DNA from: Mansonella perstans
Taxonomy: Eukaryota; Nematoda; Chromadorea; Rhabditida; Onchocercidae
Assembly (NCBI GenBank): GCA_037074765.1
Contig: JBAMDO010000576.1
Coordinates: 372,001 to 436,000, forward strand
Length of the DNA stretch: 64,000 nt
Reading direction: 5' to 3'
Made by a program: the position numbers and the translations under genes. Shown in pieces: positions 31,093 to 45,633 of the stretch; positions within the stretch are counted from its first letter, which is position 1; each line of letters starts with the position of its first letter. The notes under the pieces are model-generated. The model was not told the origin of the DNA. It did not search any database and worked only from the letters and a program-made list of their open reading frames with translations.

Positions 31093-32602
31093 GTTTTAAT
31101 GCATTTTTGAATTTTGATTTTCTGTGATTGTTCAAAACTCTGTAAATGCTTTGGTTTTACGTTTTCATAAATATTAGTTCATTTGACAAATTGGATTTCC
31201 AGTTCCCAAGCAAGCTGCAAGCAGCATTTGAGTGCAAGAGTTATCCTAATTCATTATTCAGATTAAATCTCAGAAAGGAACTAACGATATAACAGGGCCT
31301 AAATCTGTTGCAACCGATTAAATCTATGATTTAAACTGAGTTATATTTTCCCTTTTCGATGAAATTTTTCTGCGACTATATTATGATTTGGATTGCTTGG
31401 GAAAACTTTTTCAGTTTGATGTGAATATGGATCAATAATGAGGGATTTAAATCAAGAATACCAGTTTTTCATAAATAATTCATTTCATTCCCAGTTATCA
31501 ATTCTGGAATTTCATTCAATTTAGTCGATCTAATTTAAATATATATATATATAAAATCATCGAATAATAATGCAGTATAAAGTGGTATTGGCAACAGCAT
31601 GTTTGGTGATCCGAGGGGAAATGGCTTATGTAATGACTTCCTCTTAGTTCATTATAACTAATTGTAACTAATATCTTGTCGTAGGGTACTAGGAAAGCTA
31701 TGGATTGACCGAAAGATACGGATTATACTAACTGTGTTGATCGAATAACTATAATGAATGATGAATTTCTTCTGTATTCAACAACTTAACTACGATGCTT
31801 AACAATAATTCAGTGGACTGAACGTACCGTTACTTTTAATTTTCGTAAGTTTCGAGTCACGTTTTCAGAAGTAAGGTTTTTAGAATTAGTTTTTATCTTC
31901 TAATTCAATCAGTTGTAATTCTTTTATGTCGATTATGTGGAGATGTACCGTAAGTGGTCCATCTGGTTTTGTTTATAGATCGGATTTTGCATGAAAGTAC
32001 CTAAATGCCATTGTAATTTGATATACATTTTCATTCACCAATTAATCTATCCTTACATACATTTTCATACCTATGGAGAGAAGTTTTCAAAGCTTTCAAA
32101 ATGAATTTTAAATTCGTACGTATCAGTTCAGATCAAATTTAAAAATTTTTATGGCCCATTCAGAAGTCCTGCGAAGTGCTGTTGTCATCATGGGATTACC
32201 AGAAGTTCTGATATAAGATGCATATATATATTGCTTGAAAATTTTCCTTTTAATGTAGTTTTTTAAAAATATACGAAAAATGCTTGGATTTTGAGCTGAT
32301 TTAGGTTTTTTGTTAAAGTCAAACACTTGGAAGTAAATTTATTATGGAATATTGACAAACTGAAGGAATTAAATTTAATATCTGTGATTCAGTTAAATTG
32401 ACGAGACGTTGGATCAGTCATAGATGAGAGAAAAAGGGTACAAAAGTTAACTAGTTAACAAAATTAACTATTTGATTTTGTGGTATACTAGCCTGTATTT
32501 CCGAAATCATCACTTCTGGAAATTTTTATATCGTGCCTCACTTTTGATAACATTATAATATAATGAGTCTTGTAGTGATGAATCGTTAATGAAAGCAGAG
32601 AG
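31093..32602. other. Topors 3' flank and intergenic
   Basis: AT-rich sequence with a short TATATATA run near 31541. No exon structure recognised. Confidence 0.4.
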
Positions 32603-32704
32603 ACGAACTTTGACCCTTCTGCAGTAGGATTGTAGCACGAACTTTGACCCTTCTGCAGTAGGATTGTAGCACGAACTTTGACCCTTCTGCAGTAGGATTG
32701 TAGC
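32603..32704. repeat. 34-bp tandem repeat, 3 copies
   Basis: Unit ACGAACTTTGACCCTTCTGC followed by AGTAGGATTGTAGC, with perfect copies starting at 32603, 32637 and 32671. The 128-codon minus-strand frame across it is repeat-driven. Confidence 0.95.
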
Positions 32705-34862
32705 ACTGGCAATGATAGGGTAAAAACTGTTGCTGTCAATCGAAAATTTTATTGTAGATGAGAAAACAAAAAGTGTAAATGTCTGAATGGTACAATAATG
32801 TAAATTTAAAATGGCTAATTGTAGCCATGCATGAATGAATCCTATATGGAAATAATCGATAGTTGCTATGGAAATAATCGGTAGTTGTCTTATCAAATCT
32901 ATGCAGGCATTATTGAAAAAAGGCCTAGCCGGACGTAATTGGCTATTGGCTCCTAATAGAATCTTTTGCCCCTAATAGTTGATACTAATGGAAAAATGAA
33001 GGAGGACATTGTTGCAATGCAATCATCAAAAACATAAAGAACGAAAAGTACTTTTATATTAATTATTTATATGTTTTTAATTTCAGCAATAATTATATTC
33101 TTTTAGCTTGTAATTGTGCTTATTGAATTTATTCCAAACTAATTTACCTGTGATTTTTTTTTTTTTTTTTTTTTTTTTGTTAAAATAATGTTTCACAAAT
33201 TAAAGTTTTTTAAAGTCATCGATGATTTCATTATTTCAAACGAATTTTTCTCTCTTTTTTTTTTCCCAAAAGAATTCATGTTAGAATGAAATTTGTCAAA
33301 AAAGTTAAATCTATTCATCACATTTCATCGACAATTTTCTCCAATTTTATCTGTATTGATTGCACATTTACAAGATCTGCAATAACTAATAATTTGTTTA
33401 TTGGATATCTCCTTTTTTAAACTAATTTCCGGCTTCTTTTAATTTGAGTGATAGCATATTCAACCATGAATCTATTATTTTATTCAGGTTAAACTTCATT
33501 TTTTCTACTGTTAAATTGCTTGCTTTAGCTTTTGAAAAATCGAACACATCGTTAATTAAAGCAAGTAAATGTATTATCCCTGCATTATATATATATCGTT
33601 TACATACTCCTTGTATTGAGCATGATCCATCGAATTTAAAGTTTCATTACCGTAGGCATTATTACTTCAGCATCAACAAATTTATTGTGAAAATTTTAAT
33701 TTGTCTAATTAGAGAAGATAAATGATGAGATTTCTTTTATTGCCTGACAGTGAATTTTACAAAGCTTTATTGAATTTGACAGCGTTTAGTTTATTAGCGA
33801 ATCTAGAGAATGCAGTTATCTACTGGCATAACCGGAATTCAATTTTACACACAGAATTGAGCAACTACTTGTTATCTAAATTTATTACAGGTTATATATA
33901 TAGAGTGTATCTATCAATTTTAATTAATCAAATGAAAACAAATTAGAGGTCATTGGATAAGATAAATCTATTCCAACGAATGATTAATTAAAAGCGATAA
34001 GATTAATAAATACTAGATAAGATTAATGATCTAGAGATCACTATATAAGATTAATAAATACTAATCATTCAGATTAAGACAATCATAGATTAGAGGTCAC
34101 CAGATAATAATTGCAGATTCAATAATTTCTAATCAATTCTAAGGAAAGTTGATAAACAATAAATCAGTAAATATAATATTTAGAATTATTTATAAGTTAT
34201 TTTTAGCAAAGTAAATACTCTTTGAATTTCTAGAATCTTTGAAGTTGCAAATTGTTAAGAATATGATGTCTCATAATTATCATAATATAAACAAACACAA
34301 AATTATTTCTGTTTACCCGATAGAAGTTTAGAAGACATTTCAAGGCAATACTTCTGCAAAGTTATTAATTAATTAGTAACTAGCATGTCTGGTTTCATCC
34401 CATACAGACATAATAAATCTTTTTAGTCAGATTTATGGCTTTTAACTTGACGAAAAATAATTGTGATTTCGAGCTGTAACTATTTTTTTGGATTGTTCAG
34501 ACTGAAGGAAAATTTAATCGTTCAGATTCTAAGTTGCAACTTGAAATTATATCACAAATAGTATGGAAGAATGGAAAGCCATCACAAATAGAAATATATG
34601 CTCATAACATTAGTTGCTTATTAATAAAAAAATTCCCGAAGTTAAATTTTTGTGATGTCAAGCAATTATTTTCTATAGAAGGAATCATTGCAAAATGCTT
34701 CTTCATATTTTGAGTACACGTACGAAATGCATTCCAGGTTATGAATAAGTCACGTTTTGACAGTCACATAAGAATCCATATTAAAACAATTAGCTGTAAT
34801 AATTTTAAATCATTATTATTTGAAAATGTGGCTTTTCCTTCTAACTGTGCTATCAATATCCA
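32705..34862. other. Gene-poor AT-rich stretch
   Basis: Contains a long T tract near 33155 and poly-T stretches. The 93-codon frame at 33444-33725 has no domain or splice support. No gene is called. Confidence 0.45.
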
Positions 34863-35352
34863 TTATTGTGTTTTCTAGATGAATCCCTATCCTTCTATAA
34901 GGATTCTGGGAGAATTCATATCCGCCCTGCCACATACACACATCACATAAATCACTTCATGTGTCACTAAGTACTAATTGTATTCATTGCTGTGTTTTCT
35001 AGATGAATATGTATCCTTCTATAAGAATTCTGGGAGAATTCATATCCGCCCTGCCACATACACACACTACATAAATCTTCATATTTAATACTAATTGTAT
35101 TCATTGCTGTGTTTTCTAGATGAATATGTATCCTTCTATAAGGATTCTGGGAGAATTCATATCCGCCCTGCCACATACACACACTACATAAATCACTTCA
35201 TATGTCACTAAGTACTAATTGTATTCATTGCTGTGTTTTCTAGATGAATCTGTATCCTGGAAGAATCTAAAAAGATTCTGGAAGAATTCATATCCGCCCT
35301 GCCACATACACATATCACATAAATCACTTCATGTGTCACTAAGTACTAATTG
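34863..35352. repeat. About 118-bp tandem repeat, 4 copies
   Basis: Each unit has GTGTTTTCTAGATGAAT, CTTCTATAAGGATTCTGG, GAATTCATATCCGCCCTGCC and ACATACACAC, then CACTAAGTACTAATTGTATT. Copies begin near 34863, 34984, 35100 and 35222. Spacing varies (about 116-122) through small indels; the fourth copy has a rearranged middle. Confidence 0.92.
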
Positions 35353-35399
35353 CAATATTTCCACGCAGTCCCTTTGTAATTATAACAAATGATGACACG

Positions 35400-35875
35400 T
35401 ATTTTCATTTTCGTACATACGCATCTGCGTGTATACATATGCATTCACATACATATACACACATATAGGATGTGTGCTATATATAATGTTTTGTTGATGT
35501 ATGTTTGCATGTAGATTGGCCTGCTTATGTTTGTGTATATGTCTGTATACACGTATGTATGTGTGTGTATATGTCTGTATGCACGTATGTATATGTTGCT
35601 ATGTATATGTATGCACGTATGTTTGTGTATGCATGTATGTATGTATATGTACATATGTATGTATGTAAGTGCGTATGTATGTATGTACGTGCATGTATAT
35701 TGTGTGTGTGTGTGTGTGTGTTTGGGAACATGTGTGGACGTGTCACTGTGTATGGTCTCCTTATGACACAAAGTTCGTCCGAATAGCTTATTGTGTATGG
35801 AATGGCGAGCGACACACACACACTCACACACACACACAGACACGCACAGACATACACACACTGTTGTGCAGAATG
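35400..35875. repeat. Compound GTAT/GTGT and CACA microsatellite
   Basis: TATGTATGTGTGTATATG-type simple repeat to about 35730 and CACACA/GACACACA near 35810-35860. A 185-codon minus-strand frame and several Cys/Val/Tyr-rich plus frames lie in it and are artefacts of the repeat. Confidence 0.92.
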
Positions 35876-35975
35876 GGAAGAGAGCATCGATCGATTGATG
35901 TGAAAGGTTTGGCTCAGAGGTAGTGGGTGTGGGCGACACGCCATCCGCATTACTAATCCCTGGGGCGCTTCGCGG

Positions 35976-36089
35976 TTTCGCGGGATTTTCAGATGGATAC
36001 AAAGTTGATATGGTTACCTTCTGCTAGGTATTAACACATAATCTTTCGCGGGATTTTCGGATGGATACAGAGTTGATATGGTTACTTAA
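35976..36089. repeat. Direct duplication of about 40 bp
   Basis: CGCGGGATTTTCAGATGGAT with ACAAAGTTGATATGGTTAC at 35978-36019 recurs with two changes at 36047-36088, separated by about 27 bp of unique sequence. It sits just beyond the compound microsatellite. Confidence 0.8.
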
Positions 36090-37749
<1,660 letters not shown>

Positions 37750-40005
37750 ATAAATGATGCGAGTAAAATTATTTGCTTTGCTTCGTTTCTCTATTTTTTT
37801 CTTCTACGAAATGTCTCATCTTCAATTTACATTTATTTCATTTATTGAATTCAGTATTGTATTTTTATTAAAACATTAAAACAGTAAAAACAATATTATG
37901 AATTTCCATACGCTTCGTTTTTCAAACTTTTTGGGCGAGAGTCTTGTAGTCGGATCGAGAATGAAAATTCTTGATGGATTTGATTTTTATTAGCCATTAA
38001 ATAAATGATTACTATGGTTGTAGTAGTAATTTTATCTGGAACTCTGCTTTGTAAAACAGTAAGCGGCATAATTGTTTAATGGGTATAATAAATCAGATTA
38101 CGCTTTGTATTAAGGATTCAGTGCATCCGAAGCGTTTAATTCTGTTCACATGTCCACTAATCATTTGTGTATTGTTCAGAAGAATGATAGAGATGAAAAA
38201 AATTCAGATTAGGCAAGTGATTGCATTTTAAAAGATGTTTTGAATTATTTTGCAATCTCTGATAATTATAATCGGAGTAAAAGGCTTAATTTGCTAACTT
38301 GTTCTACTTCTAGAAATTATGAGCATTTAAAATTCTGAAAAATGAATGAATTACTGTTTTCAGTGTAATTTTTACTGATAATTAAGAAATAACAGTAGGA
38401 CATTGTGAGAGATATATTTCTCTGATTTCATTATGTATATTATTTTATGTCATACCATATTATGTTACATCTCACTTTTCCTTTAATCCTATGGCATTGT
38501 TTATAACAGTTTGTAGATGTAATTTCTTTCAATAAAATATTTCAAAAATTTTGATTGTACTTTTATTTGTATGATGCATTCGATGACATATTTCATAAAA
38601 AAAGAATTTTTTTTTAAAAATGATTTTATAAGAATTTTTACACGTAAAAAAAACATTCGGCATCAATGCTCAGAAGCTGAAAACGTAATAGGAGTTTATT
38701 ATGAGCTTATAGTAAGATTGGGTTATTCCAATTTATAGAAAGCTTTTGGAATGGATACGATTGTTGTTTCTTATTGTTGCAGTATTTTTTTGTAATTGTT
38801 ATTAAAGGAGGAGAATATTGGTATTGTTTTTCAGATTAATGAGAATAAGTTTTTTGATACAGCTGATATTAAAGCTAGATCTTTCTGCAGTTGGGGTGAA
38901 TGCCATGCCATCATACTATGAGCGTCAAAATGCCTTTTTTTTTTGTGGTAACATTCCTTCAGTTATTATATATGTTAAATAACAAATCGTAAATATTTTG
39001 ATTATGGTATATGAAATTGATTGATGGCCCTTTATCGTGTAGGAAAAAATTCCTCTAATTGTTTAATTAATTTCCTTTTTTATAGTGAACTCAGCCATTT
39101 CAAGTTTTTGTTATGTTGTTATTAATATTGCTTTAAAATGTACTTTTTGCATTGGAATTTATTTTCAACACTGAAAAGTAGGTGAACTATGTTCGGTTAT
39201 TTTGCGCATAATTTTGTCTTCTTCACCCTTCACTTATTTTGTAAGATTTTCGAAAAACAACATATTTGTGCGGTAAGTAGTTGCTTCCCGAACAGTAGTG
39301 GTAAATTATTTCAGCACATCATCGTTACGGTAATATCTCTAAAGTATATTTTATAATAATGTTAATAGTTTTCTAGTTGTTAATTTATGTCGTGAAAATA
39401 TATTGTGAATTCTATTTATGGCTCGTAATATCATTTTCTACTTTTTGATATTACTAGGTTGTTTATTTCATTCATTTTTTGAATGATGAAATATTTAAAT
39501 AATTAATTAATCGCTTAATGACAAAGTCAGCAACTGTTAATTTTAAGGTATGTGAAGTAATGTGGTACGGTACGTTACTTTACAAACTGCTTATTTTCCA
39601 AGTTGCTTTTTTGTAGTCTTGCGAGAACTCAGTGTCAATTTTATTTCTCTTTGTTTTTCCGCAAAAATGATATTTAACGTTTGCTTTTTGTCATCGCAAG
39701 CAACAGTTTTAAATATAATCATCTAATTTGAGATTACCTGCACTTATATTCCGCTAATCATATTAAATGAGATATTTTATTAATGAAACAATTTGATCAA
39801 ATTAAAAATTTGACGCTAAAAAATGAATGTTACGAAGGGTAAGAAAAGTTTGAAAATTGAGGGTTTCGTTTGGTTTGACGTTGATTGACGTTGATTTGAC
39901 GTTGTTTGTCTCCTTAAAGATTTTTCTAATAATTTTTTTCTTATTCCTGATATTAGGAACTGACAATTCTTGTTAAATTGGAAAGTTCTTCTGCAAAGCT
40001 GAGAA
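37750..40005. other. lgg-1 3' region and intergenic
   Basis: About 2.2 kb of AT-rich sequence with no exon structure seen. AATAAA near 38531 is a possible lgg-1 polyadenylation signal. The final part should hold the promoter of the thioredoxin-fold gene; near 39880-39905 there is a short GACGTTGATT-type triplication. Confidence 0.4.
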
Positions 40006-41694
40006 ATGGCCGCTATATTAGCTAATGTTGATTTGAGGAAAGCTGATGGTACTGTGAAAAAAGGAAGCGAAGCACTGGCGGTAAGTTTTCTGATAGCCAT
40101 TTGAAGATAGTTTTTCTAGGAATCTACAAATTAGACTGTGCAGTGGTGGAAATGGAAAGTCTTTGCCATCAGATTATCCTTTTTTATCCGAAAAGGCGCT
40201 TTTTTAAAATCTTGCTGCATGAATTCATTCGTAAAATATCAATTTTTACCATTCTAGGACAAAAAAATTGTGGCACTATATTTCTCAGCACATTGGTGCC
40301 CACCGTGCCGACAATTTACGCCAATCCTGAAAGTAATTTTTAAGCTTTTTTTTTTTTTTTAAATTACGATAATTTGGTACAAAATTAACAGAACTCAGAT
40401 TTTAAACATACACTTTTTATCAATTTAAACAAGAATGCCATAATTTTCAATCTTTTCTTTTTTGGAAATTTTTCGTGGACTTATTTGACGTCTTTTCGAA
40501 TAAGGTAATCTTCACTTCGGATTCAGTGACTTCCGGAAGTGGGAAAAGTGATAATTGGTTATGGAGCGCAAATAAATGAGATAAAGCTTTATGAGTTTGT
40601 GTGTTAGATTTCTGAAACGGTTTTAAAATAATTTATAATTTTGTTGGGAAAACATCTTGAAATAAGATAATTAAGTTTAAGAATCGCTGTTACTTTGTAT
40701 CATTCTGAAACATTATAAATAGAATAATTGATGCGAAAGTAAAACAATTTGTGGAGAAAAGAAATCAGAATTTTTGAATTATTTCCTCACCGAATTCCCA
40801 AAGTTAATTTTCTATTTAAAAGTACGGATATTAATTATTTCTTTGATATATCAGGAATTTTATGAAGAAGTAGATAGCGATGAATTTGAAATTGTGTTTA
40901 TCTCGCTTGACCATTCGGAGGAGGATTTGAATAATTACGTAAAAGAATCGCATGGCGATTGGTATTACATCCCTTTTGGTTCCAGTGAAATCGAGTTTGT
41001 TTTTTGCTTGAAAACTTATGAATCCGTTCAGTATGGTAGAGCAGAGCGGGATTTGCTCAGTGATAAAATATTAAAAATGGAATTGTTCACTCTTAGCAAA
41101 GTGTACAACTGTAGTCCATATCACATTTTTGTCCGCCGTTGGGGCCTTTTTGTCGGTCAGGCCTGTTTTTTGGTTCAAACATTCTTATAAAAGCAAACTT
41201 TCTTAGCAGACACTCACTTCCTGTTATTGTCATTTTTTTATTTTGAGAAACCTGAAAAGTAAGTACGAAGTTGCTGGAGTTCCCATGCTTATCGTGATTA
41301 AATCTGATGGTAAGGTTATCACCAAGAATGGCCGAGCTGATGTTTCGGTAAGATTTTTATTTTGTCTGACGTTATAGATCTAAATTTTGACATGCATCTC
41401 GTTTATAGAAAACTTCATCGAAAATTCCTTCTAATCATTATTTAAACTATTTTACTTTATTTTTATATATCGCAGTTCAGGACATTGTTCTCTTAAGAAA
41501 GCTGTCTCCATACGAAGAGGATAGCCATTTACAATCATCATAAATAAGAATTTCATTAGGGAATGGACAACATTTTAAATTTCGACTTCTAAAACCGTTT
41601 GTATTTTGTGAAAAAAAAAAATTGTTTCCCCATTGTAATATTTCAGGGCAAAGCACCACCACAAACACTTTCGAACTGGTTAGCAGCTGCGTAA
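40006..41694 (+). CDS. Nucleoredoxin/tryparedoxin-like thioredoxin-fold protein
   Basis: Thiol-disulphide oxidoreductase of the nucleoredoxin-like group. Exons: 40006-40080, 40258-40332, 40855-40994, 41248-41347, 41647-41694; 145 aa with matching phases. The redox motif is WCPPC (Trp38-Cys39-Pro-Pro-Cys42), preceded by [10 protein letters not shown] and followed by [14 protein letters not shown]. The later [18 protein letters not shown] and the cis-proline segment [12 protein letters not shown] are typical of the family. There is no signal peptide, so it is probably cytosolic or nuclear. The acceptor before exon 4 is TTTTGAG and lacks the usual pyrimidine-C, but it alone keeps the frame. Short single-domain nucleoredoxin-like genes are common in nematodes. 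Confidence 0.92.
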
Positions 41695-42363
41695 TACAGA
41701 TTGATCGAAATGATTTATTGGTATTTCCGGTGTCAGTTTCTACCAAAATAATTGTGTTCCAGTTTAATCATATCGTTCTTTTATGGCTGTAAAATGAAAA
41801 TTTTAACTCAGAATTTCTCTCTATGATACATTTGTTGTGATAAAACGCTTCTTGGTTTGATTTCTTGCAAAGAAAGCAACAGTTCAGTTTTACCAAACTA
41901 CCACTGTATAACCTTCAAGACTGAAATTAATTACCAAGAAAGATATAATTCCTCAAATACTAACCATTCAAAATGACAATATATAAAATGTACCACCACA
42001 CACACACATCGAGACTTTAAATCAACCGGTGCTCGAGCTCTTCTTAACGATGTCGTCTTTGTTGCTCATACAGAAAAGAAGTTCCGTCATGCTTAACAAT
42101 ATCCTGATTTATAGAAATTCATAAACTGAAAGGAAGCTTGAAAGAAGATGGAAGTTCTTTACCACTCTGTATCATAAGAAGTCTTTCGCCGTCTCCACAT
42201 TACCATGGGTGAATCAGGGCTGAAGTCAATCTAACAATGTATCACAGTAATGAGTTCGAGCGTGGGATGATTGTGATATATACTTTTGCATGTTGAAACC
42301 TGAAACCTATCATATCTGAAATCTATCAGGAATCTTCATGATGGAATCGTATGAAGAAGTATT
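41695..42363. other. Intergenic
   Basis: AT-rich with a short CACACACA run near 41998. Nothing coding recognised. Confidence 0.4.
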
Positions 42364-42982
42364 TGTTGAATTATTACATTAGACACAGCCATAAGTTGAT
42401 GGCAGTAAGTAGTCAAAAAATTTGGCTGAACTGCCATGTAGCTATGGAAGTAAGAAGTTTTGCATAACAGATTGTATAACTGCTTAATTGCTAAAGAAAA
42501 GAAAGTGAACATTAATCAAATGAAAAGTTTTATATTGAACACGTGAACTGAAATATGAATGATTGAGGCTAATCATAGTTTTTGGACTATTTTCGTAAAT
42601 GTTGATATCGCTATCATAAGTTCTCTCTATTCGGCTGAGAGATTCTTAGGTAGAAGAAAGACGCCAAACTAGTATAGCCGATACTGGAATGATACTGAAA
42701 TGAGACTTCAGTACGGGATTAACTGTGAAATGGAGAGTGCTATTCAATGTGAACTAATGAAGTATATATACTGATATAGCTCGATTATGGCTATTATTAT
42801 TGTTCTGAGTGATAGACAAATAAATGAGAACAAAGATTCTTAACAACATTTATACTAACTTAAATTGTAAAACATTTAACGTCCATATTCAGCTTGGTTT
42901 CGGTAATGATTAATTACCGATTTTGAATAATTAATTACCGATGAACTATTAATATCGCTATATATATAGAAATTATACAACA
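42364..42982 (+). mobile_element. Possible LTR of a retroelement (619 bp)
   Basis: Begins TGTTGAA and ends TACAACA, giving the 5-bp terminal inverted repeat TGTTG/CAACA expected of an LTR. Inside are a TATA-like GTATATATAC at about 42762-42771 and, roughly 50 bases further, AATAAA (42819-42824). Right after its end is AATTGGGCGCCAGTATCC, which resembles a tRNA primer-binding site. No second copy was seen in the window and no gag-pol reading frame follows, so it would be a 5' LTR plus leader of a truncated element. The call rests on structure alone. Confidence 0.45.
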
Positions 42983-45610
42983 AATTGGGCGCCAGTATCC
43001 GAAGCGAAAATTTCATATCTGACATGTTTGCATTAATTTTAATCAATAAAGTGGCTACAAATATAATTCCTCATTTGCATTGGTGTGATAAGATAGCAAA
43101 AAGAGTTATGCAGTGCAAGAATAACTGAACTGAAAAATTTGCTTGAAATTAGGTTTGCCATTCTTGACCATTATTAGATCAGGAGCTATCTAATGATCTG
43201 CTGAATGCATTGGAGAAATAAAGGGTCGGTCAAACTGTACCTAAAAGAATCTATTGGACTGAATAGGTTGAATCTCGAAATCACAGTTTTCTCATCATCA
43301 AGTGGCTCATCGATATATTTTGTGACGAGACGGGAAGGTTGGCAGTGGTAAAGAGTAAAACTTATCGAATCGGTTGTAAGTGGACAAGACTGCTCTGATA
43401 AAGCTAATGGCCGGAATGATCCTTGGCCCTTAGCCATTATTAAATGCAACAGAATTTTTTGGAAGTGAAATTGCATGCTGCTGCATGATCTCTGTGAGTT
43501 TACAACTTTCGCGGAATCAGATGACAAAAGAAAGGTTTACATGTAAAACCCAGTCGCACGTGTATCTAATTCATCGCTTCACGTACACAACACGTAGTTT
43601 CATCGTCTGATTCGGTTTGCTGAGTTAGTTTGAGGATTGAAGACGGCGACTATATCAACATAGTGGTATTGGAGGATTATTTCGGTGTCAAACAAGGTGC
43701 TTACATTGGGAAACTAGCTTGAAGATTCTGTATTTCGGTCTCTTTTTTGATTTTCTTAAGCAACTTAAGCAACGGGCAGATAACATTTACATACATGAAA
43801 CATTTGATGTAATCTTCGATGAGTGATCTCAAAAATTTTAACATTTCAAAGTTTGTCCTTCTACCGTATCAAACAGAATTATCGCTATTGTTTTCCATTA
43901 ATCTATGATAATTATTATTACGAGGATTTCAGAGTGCTTTAGAAATTGATTTTTTTAAATCACTCGATAAAATCAATAATGTTTTTATATGATATTCCTC
44001 AGGTAAAGCATTGATCATTTGTTCAAATACAGGCAACATTATACAGTATTTGTCACATTGATTTAAAAAAGATCATTGAAGCAAAAATATCACTCTGAGA
44101 ATGTTTAGCCATTTTTAACATGATATAAAATCAATGATGATTTTGTTTTTTTTTTTTTTTTTTTTTTGTAGACAAGGTTTTTTATAAATAAGTTTGTTTT
44201 TATAAACAGGTAATTATTACAAGGATTCCAGAATGTTTCATATATAGTTGGTATGGTTGAAGCAATTTGTTAGATATTCAGATTCAACCTTCTCAATGCG
44301 ATATTGAGAATATTGCCAAGAATCTTTCATGGAAATTGCCATTGTTATCGCTAAATATACTGTAACGATAATCCACTATAAATTTAGATTTGCAAATTAG
44401 TACCTGTATGAATAGTCGAAAAAATATTAGACTTTTGTAAACAACGAAAATATCACATAATCAGAAAAACAAATGCAAACTGTCGAAAAGTACCATCGTA
44501 AATTGGGATGAAATAGTGGTAATAAAGATTGAGAAACTGGCAATAATTGGGATCATTGACAATATAAATGGATCAAGAAAATTCAAAAAACTTTGGTCTT
44601 TTAAAGGGAAAACGAATAATTGTGCATAGTTGTCGAATATGTTTTCAGAAGATATGTTCTGATAAACATTCCTAGAATTGTATTCAATTCCAGGACTAAC
44701 TTGTTAGTAATATCTTTTGTGTTGTAGTTTATTTCGAAAAATAAATTCTGTTTTGAAAAGATTTCATTTATAATTAAATGAAAATTAGTAATAGATGGAG
44801 AATAAATGGTTTTGTAAGTATTCAACATATTCACATCATTGAAAGGCTCTTCTTACTCATGATCATTATCAGCTATATATTGAAGTAACCAACAAAATTT
44901 TCTTCTTTACATGATGAAGTAAATGAAAATTTTCACGTATCTTCATCAACATATGCATCTCTTTATATCAAAACATATAAAGTGTGTTAATTTCAAATTT
45001 TCAACGTACGTGTTACATGCGAAATTACATACATTGATTAGCATGGGACAATAAATTTCAAATCGAGTTGGTTTGTCAACGTTGCAAGGATGACATCAGA
45101 TTCTATGAGGGAGGACGGATATTTAGGGATGAGAAGGCGAAAGGGTCAACTGGGAGAATGTAATTGAAAGGGGTGCTGTGATTATGCTGGGAAAGTATCA
45201 TTCAGATTTATTTTTCGACGTATTTTGAGAAATAATACTGAAAATCAACGTAGTAGCGATATTCCTGTTTTCGTACGCTTTAACCCAACGATGACCTATT
45301 CGCATACTTAGGTGTTGAAGTGGGTAACGTAGAATGATAGGGGCGCATTCTTAGTAATATCCAGCAGTTTGCTTGATATTCTTTGTAAAATCTTATACTT
45401 CATACTATTTTTCATTTTCACTATACCCATTTGTAGTATTTTTATGATCTGATAATATAAAATTATAAGTTAGTTGAGAAGTGAAATATCATAATAGATA
45501 TTTGTTCTTTTTGCGTGCATACAATTGCATTTACTTTTTTGCTTGATGTATTATAACTTATATGCTTTTTTTTTTTCAGTTGTCGATTATTAGAATACAC
45601 AGTACAATTT
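42983..45610. other. Intergenic, possible retroelement remnant and TIAR 5' flank
   Basis: Starts with the primer-binding-like site. The minus-strand frame at 43186-43527 (113 codons, MSSDSAKVVNSQRSC onward) is long for this AT-rich setting and more GC-rich than its surroundings, but I cannot assign it to any family and see no splice support. A frame near 45052-45160 on + (QIELVCQRCKDDIRFYEGG) is also compositionally coding-like but unassigned. A T tract lies near 44148. Confidence 0.3.
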
Positions 45611-45633
45611 GATCCTGTTTACAGATAACAGTC

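Noticed and set aside
35445..36002. 185-codon minus-strand frame
   Set aside because: Composed almost entirely of microsatellite codons (His/Thr/Tyr/Cys).
42995..43010. tRNA gene at the GGCGCC motif
   Set aside because: Too short, with no cloverleaf; fits a primer-binding site better.
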